Assembly (NCBI RefSeq): GCF_000024925.1
Contig: NC_013521.1
Coordinates: 2,418,001-2,482,000, forward strand
DNA: 64,000 bases
Origin: Sanguibacter keddieii DSM 10542
GTDB lineage: Bacteria; Actinomycetota; Actinomycetes; Actinomycetales; Cellulomonadaceae
Reading direction: 5' to 3'
The notes under the pieces are model-generated. The model was not told the DNA's origin, made no database searches, and worked only from the letters and a program-made list of their open reading frames with translations. Each line of letters starts with the position of its first letter. Within the stretch, counting starts at the first letter, position 1. Shown here in pieces: positions 18,433 through 28,583 of the stretch. Position numbers and translations under genes: made by a program.

Positions 18433-18798
18433 TCAGACGTTGAAGCCGAGGGCGCGGAGCTGGTCCTTGCCGTCCTGGGTGATCTTCTCGGGACCCCACG
18501 GCGGCATCCAGACCCAGTTGATGCGGAAGCCGTCGACGAGGCCCTCGAGGGCCTGGCCGGCCTGGTCCTCGATGACGTCGGTCAGCGGGCAGGCCGCGGA
18601 CGTGAGCGTCATGTCGATGACGGCGTGGTGGTTCTGGTCCAGGGCGATGCCGTAGATCAGGCCGAGGTCGACGACGTTGATGCCGAGCTCGGGGTCGATG
18701 ACGTCCCGGAGCCCCTCTTCGACGTCGGCGACGTTGACAGGTGCTCCGGCCGTGGCCGGCGCACCCTGCGGGGTGTCGTTCGCGGTGTCGCTGCTCAT
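18433..18798 (-). CDS. DUF59 / MIP18-family Fe-S assembly factor (SufT-like)
   Basis: 121-residue metal-sulfur cluster assembly protein. After about 20 disordered residues the DUF59 fold is evident: VEEGLRDVIDPELGINVVDL, then MTLTSAACPLTD with the conserved cysteine, and PPWGPEKIT near the end. Members act in Fe-S cluster maturation or delivery. It is the last gene of the suf operon, the same position as Rv1466 in mycobacteria. ATG at 18798 has AGGAGAG a little far upstream. Confidence 0.93.
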   Translation of the reverse strand: MSSDTANDTPQGAPATAGAPVNVADVEEGLRDVIDPELGINVVDLGLIYGIALDQNHHAVIDMTLTSAACPLTDVIEDQAGQALEGLVDGFRINWVWMPPWGPEKITQDGKDQLRALGFNV

Positions 18799-18852
18799 GT
18801 CAGCTGCTCTCCTCGGAAGGTGGGTACGGGTGGGTGGTGCGGGCGTCCAGGG

Positions 18853-19389
18853 TCACGCGTGCTCGTGCTGGTGCTCGTGGTGGGAGGCTGCGGTCGCTCC
18901 CGCTGCTCCGACGCCCTCGAGCACGCCCGAGGTCGCCAGGGTGTCGCGCAGCGCGGACCAGCCGAGCAGCGCGCACTTGATCCGGGCCGGGAACTGCGAG
19001 ACGCCCGTGAAGGCCGCCGCGTCACCCAGCTCGTCCTCGAGCTCCTCGTCGAGGCCCTTGCCGCGCGAGCCCATGAGGTCGCGGAACACGGACCCCAGGC
19101 GCTCGGTGGTCGCGACGTCCTGGCCGGTCACGAGGTCGGTCAGCACCGAGAGGGAGGCCTGCGAGATGCTGCAGCCCTGTCCCTCCCAGCTGATCGACTC
19201 CACGACGCGACGCCCGTCCGCGGTCTCGGCGAACTGGGCACGCAGGGTGACCTCGTCGCCGCAGGTCGGGTTCACCTGGTGCGACTCGCTCGCGAAGGCT
19301 GCGGTGAGGTCGACCAGACCCTGCCCGTGCGGCTTCTTCGAGTGGTCCAGGATCACCTGCTGGTACAGCTGCTCCATCGAGCTGCTCAT
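18853..19389 (-). CDS. sufU: Fe-S cluster assembly sulfur-transfer protein SufU
   Basis: Zinc-dependent sulfurtransferase that accepts persulfide sulfur from SufS. 178 residues. The three zinc-ligand cysteines are in VNPTCGDEV, GQGCSISQAS and ARIKCALLGW, with the neighbouring conserved aspartate. The C-terminus is unusual in ending with a His/Glu-rich tail HHEHQHEHA. The gene starts 10 nt after the sufS stop and has AGGAGA as ribosome-binding site. Confidence 0.95.
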   Translation of the reverse strand: MSSSMEQLYQQVILDHSKKPHGQGLVDLTAAFASESHQVNPTCGDEVTLRAQFAETADGRRVVESISWEGQGCSISQASLSVLTDLVTGQDVATTERLGSVFRDLMGSRGKGLDEELEDELGDAAAFTGVSQFPARIKCALLGWSALRDTLATSGVLEGVGAAGATAASHHEHQHEHA

Positions 19390-19399
19390 GAAAGTCTCC

Positions 19400-20800
<1,401 letters not shown>

Positions 20801-21562
20801 TCAGGCCGTCGCGCTCGTGAGGAAGCGGTCGTAGCCCTCGTTCTCGAGGCGGTCGGCGAGCTCGGGGCCACCCTCCTCGGCGATGCGGCCGTCGACGAAC
20901 ACGTGGACGAAGTCCGGCGTGATGTAGCGCAGGATGCGCGTGTAGTGCGTGATGAGGAGGAAGCCGGTGTCGGTGTTGGCCTTCACACGGTTGACGCCCT
21001 CGGACACGATGCGCAGCGCGTCGACGTCGAGGCCGGAGTCGGTCTCGTCGAGGATCGCGAACTTCGGGGTGAGGAGCTCCATCTGGAGGATCTCGTGACG
21101 CTTCTTCTCACCACCGGAGAAGCCCTCGTTGACGGAGCGCTCGGCGAAGGCCGGGTCCATGCGCAGGGCCTCCATGGCGCCCTTGACGTCCTTGATCCAC
21201 GAGCGGAGCGCAGGCGCCTCGCCGTCGATCGCGGTCTTCGCGGTCCGCAGGAAGTTCGACACCGAGACGCCGGGGACCTCGACGGGGTACTGCATGGCCA
21301 GGAAGAGGCCGGCGCGGGCGCGCTCGTCGACGCTCATCGCGAGGACGTCCTCGCCGTCGAGCGAGACGGAGCCGGAGGTCACCTGGTACTTGGGGTGTCC
21401 CGCGAGGGAGTAGGCGAGGGTCGACTTGCCGGAGCCGTTCGGGCCCATGATGGCGTGCGTCTTGCCGGAGTCGATCGTGAGGTCGACACCGCGGAGGATC
21501 GGCTTGGGGCCCTCCTTGGTCTCGACGCTGACGTGCAGGTCCTTGATCTCGAGCGTTGACAT
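20801..21562 (-). CDS. sufC: Fe-S cluster assembly ATPase SufC
   Basis: ABC-type ATPase of the SufBCD scaffold complex, 253 residues. Walker A GPNGSGKSTLAYSLAG (about residue 40), Q-loop FLAMQYPVEVPG, signature FSGGEKKRHEILQ, Walker B FAILDETDSGLDVDAL and switch histidine in LLITHYTRIL. ATG at 21562 has AGGAGA eight bases upstream. It follows the Rieske-type ferredoxin gene by 12 nt. Confidence 0.97.
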   Translation of the reverse strand: MSTLEIKDLHVSVETKEGPKPILRGVDLTIDSGKTHAIMGPNGSGKSTLAYSLAGHPKYQVTSGSVSLDGEDVLAMSVDERARAGLFLAMQYPVEVPGVSVSNFLRTAKTAIDGEAPALRSWIKDVKGAMEALRMDPAFAERSVNEGFSGGEKKRHEILQMELLTPKFAILDETDSGLDVDALRIVSEGVNRVKANTDTGFLLITHYTRILRYITPDFVHVFVDGRIAEEGGPELADRLENEGYDRFLTSATA

Positions 21563-21574
21563 GTTCGGGTTCTC

Positions 21575-21916
21575 CTAGGAAAAGGTCAGGGGTGCGTCGA
21601 CGTCGACGAGCACGCGCTCGCCGTCGATCGTCACGGGGTACACGGGCACGGGGCGGGAGGCGGGGAGGGCGGTCGGTGCTCCGGTCCGCAGGTCGAAGGC
21701 TGACCCGTGGAGCCAGCACTCGATGAGGCAGCCCTCCACCTCGCCGTCGGACAGCGACACCGCTCCGTGGGAGCAGATGTCCGAGATGGCGTGGAGCTCA
21801 CCGTCGGAGTCGCGGACGATCGCGACGTCGACGGTGCCGGACGCCCCCTCGAGCTCGACCTTGAGGGCCGACTCGGCGGGGACGTCCTGGGTCAGGCAGG
21901 CGAGCTGGGCGCTCAT
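21575..21916 (-). CDS. Rieske-type [2Fe-2S] ferredoxin in the suf operon
   Basis: 113-residue non-heme-iron-oxygenase-type ferredoxin. The two cluster motifs are Cys-X-His in DICSHGAVSL and Cys-X2-His in CLIECWLHGSAFD, the Rieske pattern. It is embedded between sufD and sufC; its ATG overlaps the sufD stop. Rieske ferredoxins occur at this place in other actinobacterial suf operons and may supply electrons or receive new clusters; the exact role is not established here. Confidence 0.92.
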   Translation of the reverse strand: MSAQLACLTQDVPAESALKVELEGASGTVDVAIVRDSDGELHAISDICSHGAVSLSDGEVEGCLIECWLHGSAFDLRTGAPTALPASRPVPVYPVTIDGERVLVDVDAPLTFS

Positions 21917-23166
21917 GCGCCCACCGTCGGCTGCCCGCCCTCGATCACGCTCATCGACTTGGACAGCTCGGCCTCGATGGAGTCGAGCAGGCGCTGCTCG
22001 ACCGACTCGACACCAATCGCCTGGATGAGCTCGGCGAAGAAGCCGCGCACCACGAGGCGACGGGCGTCGGCCTCGGGGATGCCACGAGCCTGCAGGTAGA
22101 ACAGCTGCTCGTCGTCGAAGCGACCCGTCGCGCTCGCGTGGCCGGCACCCTCGATGAGACCGGTCTCGATCTCGAGGTTGGGCACCGAGTCGGCGCGCGC
22201 GCCGTCGGAGAGGACCAGGTTGCGGTTGAGCTCGTAGGTGTCGGTGCCCTCGGCCTCGGCACGGATGAGCACGTCGCCCACCCACACCGTGTGGGCGCCG
22301 GCGCCCTGGAGCGCACCCTTGTAGGTGACCCGCGACTTGCAGCTCGGGACCGCGTGGTCCACGAACAGGCGGTGCTCCTGGTGCTGGTCCGCGTCGGCGA
22401 AGTACAGGCCGACCATCTCGACCTCGCCGCCCTCGGCGGTGAACTCGGCGTCCGGGGTGACCCGGACGACGTCGCCGCCGAAGGTCACGACGATGTGCTT
22501 GACCTTGGCGTCGCGGCCCAGGCGGATGCGGTGCGAGGCCGCGTGCACGGCACCCTCCGACCAGTCCTGGACGCTCACGAGCGTGAGGTGCGCGCCGTCG
22601 TCGACGACGACCTCGACGGTCTCGGTGAGGGTCGCGCGGCCGATGTGGTCGAGCACGACGACCGACTCGCTCAGCGCACCGGCGTGCACGAGCAGGTGGC
22701 TCGCGCTCGGGGTGTCGTCGATGCCCTCGACGCGGATCGAGGTGACCTCGGAGGCGACGGCCTGGGCGGGGATCGTCACGACGGTCGCCTCGCTGACCGA
22801 GTCCCAGGCGGTGACCGCGGTGCGGTCGCCGGGGACGCCGGCCTTGCCGAGACGCTCGTCGTCGCGGGGGACGATCTGCACCTCGACCTCGGGGGCCTCG
22901 ACGACCGTGGTGCGGACGCCGCGCGAGCTCAGGCCCGTCTCGAAGAGCGGGGCGAGGCGGGAGACCGGCGAGAAGCGCCACTCCTCCTCGCGGCCCGTCG
23001 GGACGGTGATGACCTCGGGGTCGAAGGACGTCAGGCGCTCGGCACGCGAGCCCTGCGGTGTGCCGCCGACCCCGTGGGTGTGCGCGCCGTCGGCCGCGGC
23101 ACGGGAGTGGTCCGTGCTCAGGCCGGTCGTGGCGTTCGGGGTGGTGGACTCTGTCTGGGTGGTCAT
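21913..23166 (-). CDS. sufD: Fe-S cluster assembly protein SufD
   Basis: Scaffold subunit that pairs with SufB and SufC. 417 residues. An N-terminal helical region (REEEWRFSPVSRL) is followed by the beta-helix core and the typical C-terminal block SVPNLEIETGLIEGAGHASA, then GRFDDEQLFYLQARGIPE. The ATG at 23166 shares one base with the sufB stop (TGATG). The first about 45 residues are Thr/His/Gly-rich and probably disordered. Confidence 0.95.
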   Translation of the reverse strand: MTTQTESTTPNATTGLSTDHSRAAADGAHTHGVGGTPQGSRAERLTSFDPEVITVPTGREEEWRFSPVSRLAPLFETGLSSRGVRTTVVEAPEVEVQIVPRDDERLGKAGVPGDRTAVTAWDSVSEATVVTIPAQAVASEVTSIRVEGIDDTPSASHLLVHAGALSESVVVLDHIGRATLTETVEVVVDDGAHLTLVSVQDWSEGAVHAASHRIRLGRDAKVKHIVVTFGGDVVRVTPDAEFTAEGGEVEMVGLYFADADQHQEHRLFVDHAVPSCKSRVTYKGALQGAGAHTVWVGDVLIRAEAEGTDTYELNRNLVLSDGARADSVPNLEIETGLIEGAGHASATGRFDDEQLFYLQARGIPEADARRLVVRGFFAELIQAIGVESVEQRLLDSIEAELSKSMSVIEGGQPTVGA

Positions 23167-24614
23167 CAGCCGACGGACCCTTCCATCTGCAGCTCGATGA
23201 GGCGGTTGAGCTCGAGGGCGTACTCCATGGGGAGCTCGCGCGCGATGGGCTCGACGAACCCGCGCACGATCATCGCCATGGCCTCGGTCTCGGCCATGCC
23301 TCGGGACATGAGGTAGAACAGCTGGTCCTCGCTCACCCGCGAGACCGTGGCCTCGTGCCCCATGGAGACATCGTCCTCGCGGACGTCGACGTAGGGGTAG
23401 GTGTCGGAGCGGGAGATCTGGTCGACGAGCAGCGCGTCGCACAGGACCGTCGAGGCCGAGTGCTCGGCACCCTCGAGGACCTGGACCAGACCGCGGTACG
23501 AGGTCCGGCCGCCACCGCGGGCGACGGACTTCGAGACGATCGAGGACGAGGTGTGGGGGGCGGCGTGCACCATCTTGGCGCCGGCGTCCTGGTGCTGGCC
23601 CTCGCCGGCGAAGGCGATGGACAGCGTCTCGCCACGGGCGTGCTCGCCCATGAGGTAGATGGCCGGGTACTTCATGGTCACCTTGGAGCCGATGTTGCCG
23701 TCGACCCACTCCATGGTCGCGCCCTCGGCGGCCGTGGCGCGCTTGGTCACGAGGTTGTACACGTTGTTCGACCAGTTCTGGATGGTCGTGTAGCGCACGC
23801 GGGCGTTCTTCTTGACGATGATCTCGACGACGGCCGAGTGCAGCGAGTCCGACTTGTAGATCGGCGCGGTGCAGCCCTCGACGTAGTGCACGTAGGAGCC
23901 CTCGTCGGCGATGATCAGCGTCCGCTCGAACTGACCCATGTTCTCGGTGTTGATGCGGAAGTACGCCTGGAGCGGGATCTCGACGTGGACGCCCGGGGGG
24001 ACGTAGACGAAGGAGCCGCCGGACCAGACAGCGGTGTTGAGCGCGGCGAACTTGTTGTCGCCCGCGGGGATGACCGAGCCGAAGTACTGCTCGAAGATCT
24101 CCGGGTGCTCGCGCAGGCCGGTGTCGGTGTCGAGGAAGATGACGCCCTGCTCCTCCAGGTCCTCACGGATCTGGTGGTAGACGACCTCGGACTCGTACTG
24201 GGCCGCGACACCGGACACGAGGCGCTGCTTCTCCGCCTCGGGGATGCCGAGCTTGTCGTACGTCGCCTTGATGTCGGCCGGCAGGTCTTCCCAGCTGGTG
24301 GCCTGCTTCTCGGTCGAGCGGACGAAGTACTTAATGTTGTCGAAGTCGATGCCCGAGAGGTCCGAGCCCCAGTTGGGCATGGGCTTCTTCTCGAAGAGCT
24401 TGAGCGACTTGAGGCGGAGCTTGAGCATCCACTCGGGCTCGTTCTTCAGCGCGGAGATGTTGCGGACGACGTCCTCGTCCACGCCGCGGCGGGCGAGTGC
24501 GCCGGCGGCGTCGGAGTCGTGCCAGCCGTAGCCGTACGACCCGATCGAGGCGATGATCTCCTCGTCGCTCTGCGTCTGCGGAGCGTTCGCGGTGTCTTGC
24601 GTGGGGGCGCTCAT
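23166..24614 (-). CDS. sufB: Fe-S cluster assembly protein SufB
   Basis: Main scaffold subunit on which the cluster is built, 482 residues, full length. Recognisable blocks are [24 protein letters not shown]-type [33 protein letters not shown] and the C-terminal [20 protein letters not shown]. The family's sulfur-carrying cysteines are plausible in EGCTAP and VLCDAL. ATG at 24614 overlaps the sufR stop (ATGA), so it is coupled to its regulator. Confidence 0.97.
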   Translation of the reverse strand: MSAPTQDTANAPQTQSDEEIIASIGSYGYGWHDSDAAGALARRGVDEDVVRNISALKNEPEWMLKLRLKSLKLFEKKPMPNWGSDLSGIDFDNIKYFVRSTEKQATSWEDLPADIKATYDKLGIPEAEKQRLVSGVAAQYESEVVYHQIREDLEEQGVIFLDTDTGLREHPEIFEQYFGSVIPAGDNKFAALNTAVWSGGSFVYVPPGVHVEIPLQAYFRINTENMGQFERTLIIADEGSYVHYVEGCTAPIYKSDSLHSAVVEIIVKKNARVRYTTIQNWSNNVYNLVTKRATAAEGATMEWVDGNIGSKVTMKYPAIYLMGEHARGETLSIAFAGEGQHQDAGAKMVHAAPHTSSSIVSKSVARGGGRTSYRGLVQVLEGAEHSASTVLCDALLVDQISRSDTYPYVDVREDDVSMGHEATVSRVSEDQLFYLMSRGMAETEAMAMIVRGFVEPIARELPMEYALELNRLIELQMEGSVG

Positions 24615-25438
24615 CTTGTTCCTTCCATGGGCCGTTCGGGGGTGTCGGAGAGGTCTGGGGTGCCGTCGGGCTCGGGGGGCCCGGGCGGTTCGCGGTCCCC
24701 GGGCGGTCGGTCGGACCGCGTCCGGGGTGCCGGGACGTGCACGGGCACGTTGGTGGTGCACACGTGCCCGCCGTTGGCGAGGGTCACGAGGCGCTGGGTG
24801 TGCGAGCCGAGGAGGCGCGAGAAGACCTGCGCCTCGGCGTCGCACAGCTGGGGGAACTGGGCCGCGACGTGCGCGACCGGGCAGTGCCCCTGGCAGAGCT
24901 GGACGGTCGAGGTGCCCTCGACCGGGCGGACCGAGGCGGCGAAGCCGTCGGCCGAGAGCGCGTCCGCGAGCTGGCGGACACGGCCGTCGACGTCGTCGGC
25001 GGTCACGACGGCGGAGTAGCGCTCCTCGAGCTCGACCATGCGGGCCTGGGCGAACTCCTCGATCGCGCCGTTCCCGGCGACCTCGGCGAGGAACCGCAGG
25101 GCCTGGCTCGCGATGTCGGGGTACTCCCCCGAGATCTCGGCGTGCGCGCGGTCGGTCGCGACGTAGGAGCGGGCCGGGCGGCCGCGTCCGCCGGTCGGGC
25201 GCCCGTGGTGGACGGCGACCAGGCCGTCGTCCTCGAGGCAGCCCAGGTGGCGACGGATGCCGGCCGCGCTGAGGTCGAGCGTGCGGGCGAGGGCGGCCGC
25301 GGTCACCGGGCCGTCGGCCAGGACGTGCTGGAGGACCCGGGCCCGGGTCGTCGACTCGTGGTCGACGCCCTCTGCCGCCGGGCGTGGCGAGGCGAGACGG
25401 GCGGGCGTGGCGTGCGTCGCGCGGGGCGTGATGGTCAT
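24611..25438 (-). CDS. sufR: SufR-type Fe-S-sensing transcriptional regulator
   Basis: First gene of the suf operon, 275 residues. An N-terminal winged-helix DNA-binding domain (about residues 28-95: [20 protein letters not shown], then [17 protein letters not shown]) is followed by a sensor domain with the cysteine cluster [18 protein letters not shown] and a later Cys in [10 protein letters not shown]. Known SufR proteins carry an Fe-S cluster and repress suf when clusters are sufficient. The C-terminal about 45 residues are a Pro/Asp/Arg-rich tail. GAGAGGAC precedes the ATG. Confidence 0.92.
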   Translation of the reverse strand: MTITPRATHATPARLASPRPAAEGVDHESTTRARVLQHVLADGPVTAAALARTLDLSAAGIRRHLGCLEDDGLVAVHHGRPTGGRGRPARSYVATDRAHAEISGEYPDIASQALRFLAEVAGNGAIEEFAQARMVELEERYSAVVTADDVDGRVRQLADALSADGFAASVRPVEGTSTVQLCQGHCPVAHVAAQFPQLCDAEAQVFSRLLGSHTQRLVTLANGGHVCTTNVPVHVPAPRTRSDRPPGDREPPGPPEPDGTPDLSDTPERPMEGTR

Positions 25439-25751
25439 GCTCGTCCTCTCGTGCTCGTCGGCGATCTCGTCGGTGCTGGAGCGACCGGCCTGCGGCTGGT
25501 CTCGGTGGCCGTTCTCACGGCCTGTCAGGCTCCCTGCGACGGTGTCGAGTCAGACGTCGAGGAGGGGGCCGAGCAGTGGCGCGTCAGCTCGCGCACTTTA
25601 GACAACATACTTATGGGCTAAATGCATCCGCGCAAGCAAGGAGAGCCTCACCTGGGCCGATACCGGGGTGACGTTGCGTACACCTCCTGGTGGCGACGAC
25701 CCGTCAGCACCGCGCCCGACGCGCCCGCGGCGCCCACTAGACTCATCGATC
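25439..25751. promoter_or_regulatory. Divergent control region between sufR and the ABC exporter
   Basis: 313 bp without a gene. A short AT-rich island at 25595-25625 stands out. It contains TAAAGT on the minus strand (25595-25600), a candidate -10 for suf that would give a leader of about 150 nt, and an inverted pair TTTAG (25597-25601) / CTAAA (25618-25622) that could be part of a SufR operator. The expected -35 position reads ATTTAG, far from consensus. The right end holds the -10 box of the plus-strand ABC unit. Confidence 0.5.
25738..25743 (+). promoter_or_regulatory. -10 box of the ABC exporter unit, probable leaderless transcript
   Basis: TAGACT is followed by eight bases and the GTG at 25752, with no Shine-Dalgarno sequence. 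Confidence 0.5.
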
Positions 25752-26666
25752 GTGCCCTCCAACCCCGCAGTCGAGATCACCGGCCTCGTCAAGAGGTACG
25801 ACGGCCGAGAGATCGTCCGCAGCCTCGACCTCACCGCCCACCACGGACAGGTCACCGCCGTCCTCGGCCCCAACGGTGCCGGCAAGACGACGACGATCGA
25901 GTGCTGCGAAGGCCTGCGCCTCCCGGACGGCGGCTCCGTCCGGGTCCTCGGCCTGGACCCCGTCACCGACAGCGCGGCCCTGCGCCCGCGCGTCGGCGTG
26001 ATGCTCCAGGACGGCGGGCTGCCCACGTCGGTCCGCGCCCTCGAGATGCTCCGCCACGTCGCGACGATGTACGCCGAGCCCTGGGACGTCGACGACCTCG
26101 TCGAGCGCCTCGGGCTCGCCAGCTTCGCGCGGACCACCGTCCGCAGGCTGTCGGGGGGCCAGCGCCAGCGCCTCGCGCTCGCCGCTGCCCTCGTCGGGCG
26201 CCCCGAGCTCGTGTTCCTCGACGAGCCGAGCGCGGGCATGGACCCGCAGAGCCGGCACGCCGTGTGGGAGCTCGTCCGGGCGCTGCGCGAGCAGGGTGTG
26301 AGCATCGTGCTCACCACCCACCTCATGGACGAGGCCGAGGAGCTCGCCGACCGGGTGGTCGTGGTCGACCACGGCCAGGTGATCGCCGAGGGCACCCCGG
26401 CCGAGCTCGTGTCCGGGTCGACCGGCGCGCTGACCTTCGCGGCCGCGGCCGGCATCGAGACCCTCTCGCTCGCGAGCGCCCTGGGCGCCGGCGTCCGCGA
26501 GACCACCCCCGGCAGCTACTCGGTCTCCGGCGCCGTCACACCGGCCACCCTGGTCTCGCTCACCCGCTGGTGCGCCGACAGGTCGATCCTGCTCTCCCGC
26601 GTCTCGACCGGGCGCCGCACCCTCGAGGACGTCTTCCTCGACCTCACCGGACGGAGCCTGCGATGA
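25752..26666 (+). CDS. ABC exporter ATP-binding protein
   Basis: 304-residue ATPase of the drug/antibiotic exporter type (DrrA-like). Walker A GPNGAGKTTTIECCEG, signature RLSGGQRQRLALAAALVG, Walker B LVFLDEPSAGMDP, and the C-terminal TGRRTLEDVFLDLTGRSLR typical of this class. It is co-transcribed with the permease, whose ATG overlaps the stop, and lies divergent from sufR as in mycobacteria (Rv1456c-Rv1458c next to Rv1460). Substrate unknown. GTG start is chosen from the -10 box. Confidence 0.9.
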   Translation: MPSNPAVEITGLVKRYDGREIVRSLDLTAHHGQVTAVLGPNGAGKTTTIECCEGLRLPDGGSVRVLGLDPVTDSAALRPRVGVMLQDGGLPTSVRALEMLRHVATMYAEPWDVDDLVERLGLASFARTTVRRLSGGQRQRLALAAALVGRPELVFLDEPSAGMDPQSRHAVWELVRALREQGVSIVLTTHLMDEAEELADRVVVVDHGQVIAEGTPAELVSGSTGALTFAAAAGIETLSLASALGAGVRETTPGSYSVSGAVTPATLVSLTRWCADRSILLSRVSTGRRTLEDVFLDLTGRSLR

Positions 26667-27463
26667 GCACCGCGACCCCCAGCACCACACCGCGCCCCGT
26701 CCCCGCACCGAGCACCGCCGGCGCCGCCTCCGCGCGCCGCCGGGTGCTCTCGCAGTCGGCCTTCGAGGCCCGGGCGATCCTGCGCAACGGCGAGCAGCTC
26801 ATGGTGACGATCCTGCTGCCGGTGATGGCCCTGATCGGCCTCACCCAGACCTCGATCGTCGAGATCGACACCGGCGGCGCCTCACGCATCGACTTCATGA
26901 CGCCGGGTGTCATCGCCCTGGCCGTGATGAGCGCCGCCTTCACGTCCCAGTCGATCGCCACGGCCTTCGACCGGCGCAACGGGGTGCTGCGCCTCATGGC
27001 CACCACACCGCTCGGGCGCGGTGGCCTGCTCACCTCGAAGATCATCGGCGTGCTCACCGTCGAGGCGGTGCAGATCGCCGTCATCACGGTGGTCGCGGTG
27101 GTGCTCGGCTGGCGCCCGGACCCTGCGGGCATCCCGCTCGCGGTCGTCGCGGTGCTCCTCGGGACCGCGGCCTTCACGTCGCTCGCGCTCCTGCTCGCCG
27201 GGACGCTGCGGGCCGAGGGCGTGCTCGCGGTCGCGAACATCGTCCTCGTGCTCCTCGTGGTCCTCGGCGCGGTGCTCACCTCGGCCGACCAGCTCCCGGG
27301 TGCGCTGCGGCACGTCGCGCTGCTGCTGCCGTCCGGGGCGCTCGGCGAGGCCGTCCGCGGGGCCTTCCTCGACGGTGCGATCCCCGCCTTCTCGCTGGTC
27401 GTGCTCTTCGGCTGGACGGCAGCCCTCGGCTGGGGTGCTGGCAAGCTCTTCCGCTGGAGCTGA
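26663..27463 (+). CDS. ABC exporter permease (ABC-2 type)
   Basis: 266-residue ABC-2 membrane protein with about six hydrophobic segments. The first cytoplasmic stretch FEARAILRNGEQLMVTILLP and the central FDRRNGVLRLMATTPLGR are typical coupling regions. ATG overlaps the ATPase stop (ATGA), so the two form one exporter. A 128-nt gap separates it from ctaA, which has its own promoter. The conserved neighbourhood with ctaA suggests a link to heme or oxidase biogenesis, but that is inference. Confidence 0.9.
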   Translation: MSTATPSTTPRPVPAPSTAGAASARRRVLSQSAFEARAILRNGEQLMVTILLPVMALIGLTQTSIVEIDTGGASRIDFMTPGVIALAVMSAAFTSQSIATAFDRRNGVLRLMATTPLGRGGLLTSKIIGVLTVEAVQIAVITVVAVVLGWRPDPAGIPLAVVAVLLGTAAFTSLALLLAGTLRAEGVLAVANIVLVLLVVLGAVLTSADQLPGALRHVALLLPSGALGEAVRGAFLDGAIPAFSLVVLFGWTAALGWGAGKLFRWS

Positions 27464-27579
27464 CGACCCGCTCTCCCCGGCCTCGGCGCGGCGTCCCGCG
27501 GGGCGCCGGCGCCGCCCGACCGGGCTCATCTCACACCCGCCGACCCCCTCAGGATTCCTGGGCGGAGGTCCGTCCCGGC

Positions 27580-27585
27580 TACCTT
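27580..27585 (+). promoter_or_regulatory. -10 box of ctaA, probable leaderless transcript
   Basis: TACCTT is followed by TGTCTG and the GTG at 27592; no Shine-Dalgarno sequence. Confidence 0.5.
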
Positions 27586-27591
27586 TGTCTG

Positions 27592-28533
27592 GTGACCACC
27601 CAGACCCCACCGGACGCCTCGACCACCTCCGGGACCGTCGGACGCTGGCTCGACTCCGCCCGCCGCTTCACCGTCCCGGCGCTCGCCGCGAACCTCGTCG
27701 CCCAGATCGTCATCGTGGGCACCGGCGGTGCCGTGCGCCTCACCGGCTCCGGCCTCGGGTGCTCGACGTGGCCGCTCTGCGAGCCCGGCGAGTTCACGCC
27801 GAAGTTCCACGAGGCGACGTCGCTCCACCCCTTCATCGAGTTCGGCAACCGGACCCTCACGGGCGTGCTCGGCGTCATCGCGATCGTGGTCGCCGTGCTC
27901 GTGTGGCGCGCGCGCGACCGCTCGAAGGCGTTCCGGGTGCTCGGGCTCGTCCCGCTGCTCGGCGTGATCTTCCAGGCGGTCCTGGGTGGCATCACGGTGC
28001 TCGTGGAGCTGCACCCCGCGGTGGTCGGCAGCCACCTGCTCGTCTCGATGGCCCTCGTCGCCGTCTCGGCAGTGCTGCTGGACCGTGCCAGGGAGGGCGA
28101 CGGCCCGCCGAGGCCCCTGGTCGGACCGCGCACCCGGGTGGTCTCGTGGCTCCTCATGGTGGCGCTCGTCCCGGTGCTCGTGCTCGGCGTGATCGTCACC
28201 GGCGCCGGACCGCACTCGGGAGACTCCGAGGTCGGCTACCGGTTCGCGGTCGACCCCGCGCACGTGACCCAGTTCCACTCGGCCTCCGTGTGGGTCTTCA
28301 CCGCGCTGCTCGTGACGCTCCTCGTCCTGGTCTACCGCACGTCGCCCCGCGTGGACCGTGCCCGCCGGGTGGTCCTCGTGCTGCTCGTCGTGACGCTCGC
28401 GCAGGGTGCCATCGGCTACGTCCAGTACTTCACGGGCCTGCCCGAGCTCCTGGTCGGCGCGCACATGGTCGGCGCCGCGCTGCTGACGGCAGGCGCAGCC
28501 CGGGTGCCGCTCGCGCTCCGCAGCCGCGTCTGA
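27592..28533 (+). CDS. ctaA: Heme A synthase (COX15/CtaA family)
   Basis: Oxidises the C8 methyl of heme O to make heme A for aa3 cytochrome oxidase. 313 residues with about eight membrane segments. GGAVRLTGSGLGCSTWPLC contains the first-loop cysteine pair. Conserved histidines are in IEFGNRTLTG (loop), LHPAVVGSHLLVS, VTQFHSASVWV and VGAHMVGAALL, which match the heme-ligand positions. It is the last gene before a strong hairpin. SURF1 at 9.1 kb belongs to the same oxidase assembly process. Confidence 0.93.
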   Translation: MTTQTPPDASTTSGTVGRWLDSARRFTVPALAANLVAQIVIVGTGGAVRLTGSGLGCSTWPLCEPGEFTPKFHEATSLHPFIEFGNRTLTGVLGVIAIVVAVLVWRARDRSKAFRVLGLVPLLGVIFQAVLGGITVLVELHPAVVGSHLLVSMALVAVSAVLLDRAREGDGPPRPLVGPRTRVVSWLLMVALVPVLVLGVIVTGAGPHSGDSEVGYRFAVDPAHVTQFHSASVWVFTALLVTLLVLVYRTSPRVDRARRVVLVLLVVTLAQGAIGYVQYFTGLPELLVGAHMVGAALLTAGAARVPLALRSRV

Positions 28534-28553
28534 CGCGCGACAGCTCCCCTCTG

Positions 28554-28583
28554 GTGAGCACGGCCGGCACCGGCCGTGCTCAC
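28554..28583. terminator. Perfect bidirectional hairpin between ctaA and the mutarotase gene
   Basis: Arms 28554-28567 and 28570-28583 are perfectly complementary over 14 bp. The right arm overlaps the stop codon of the minus-strand mutarotase gene. Confidence 0.75.
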
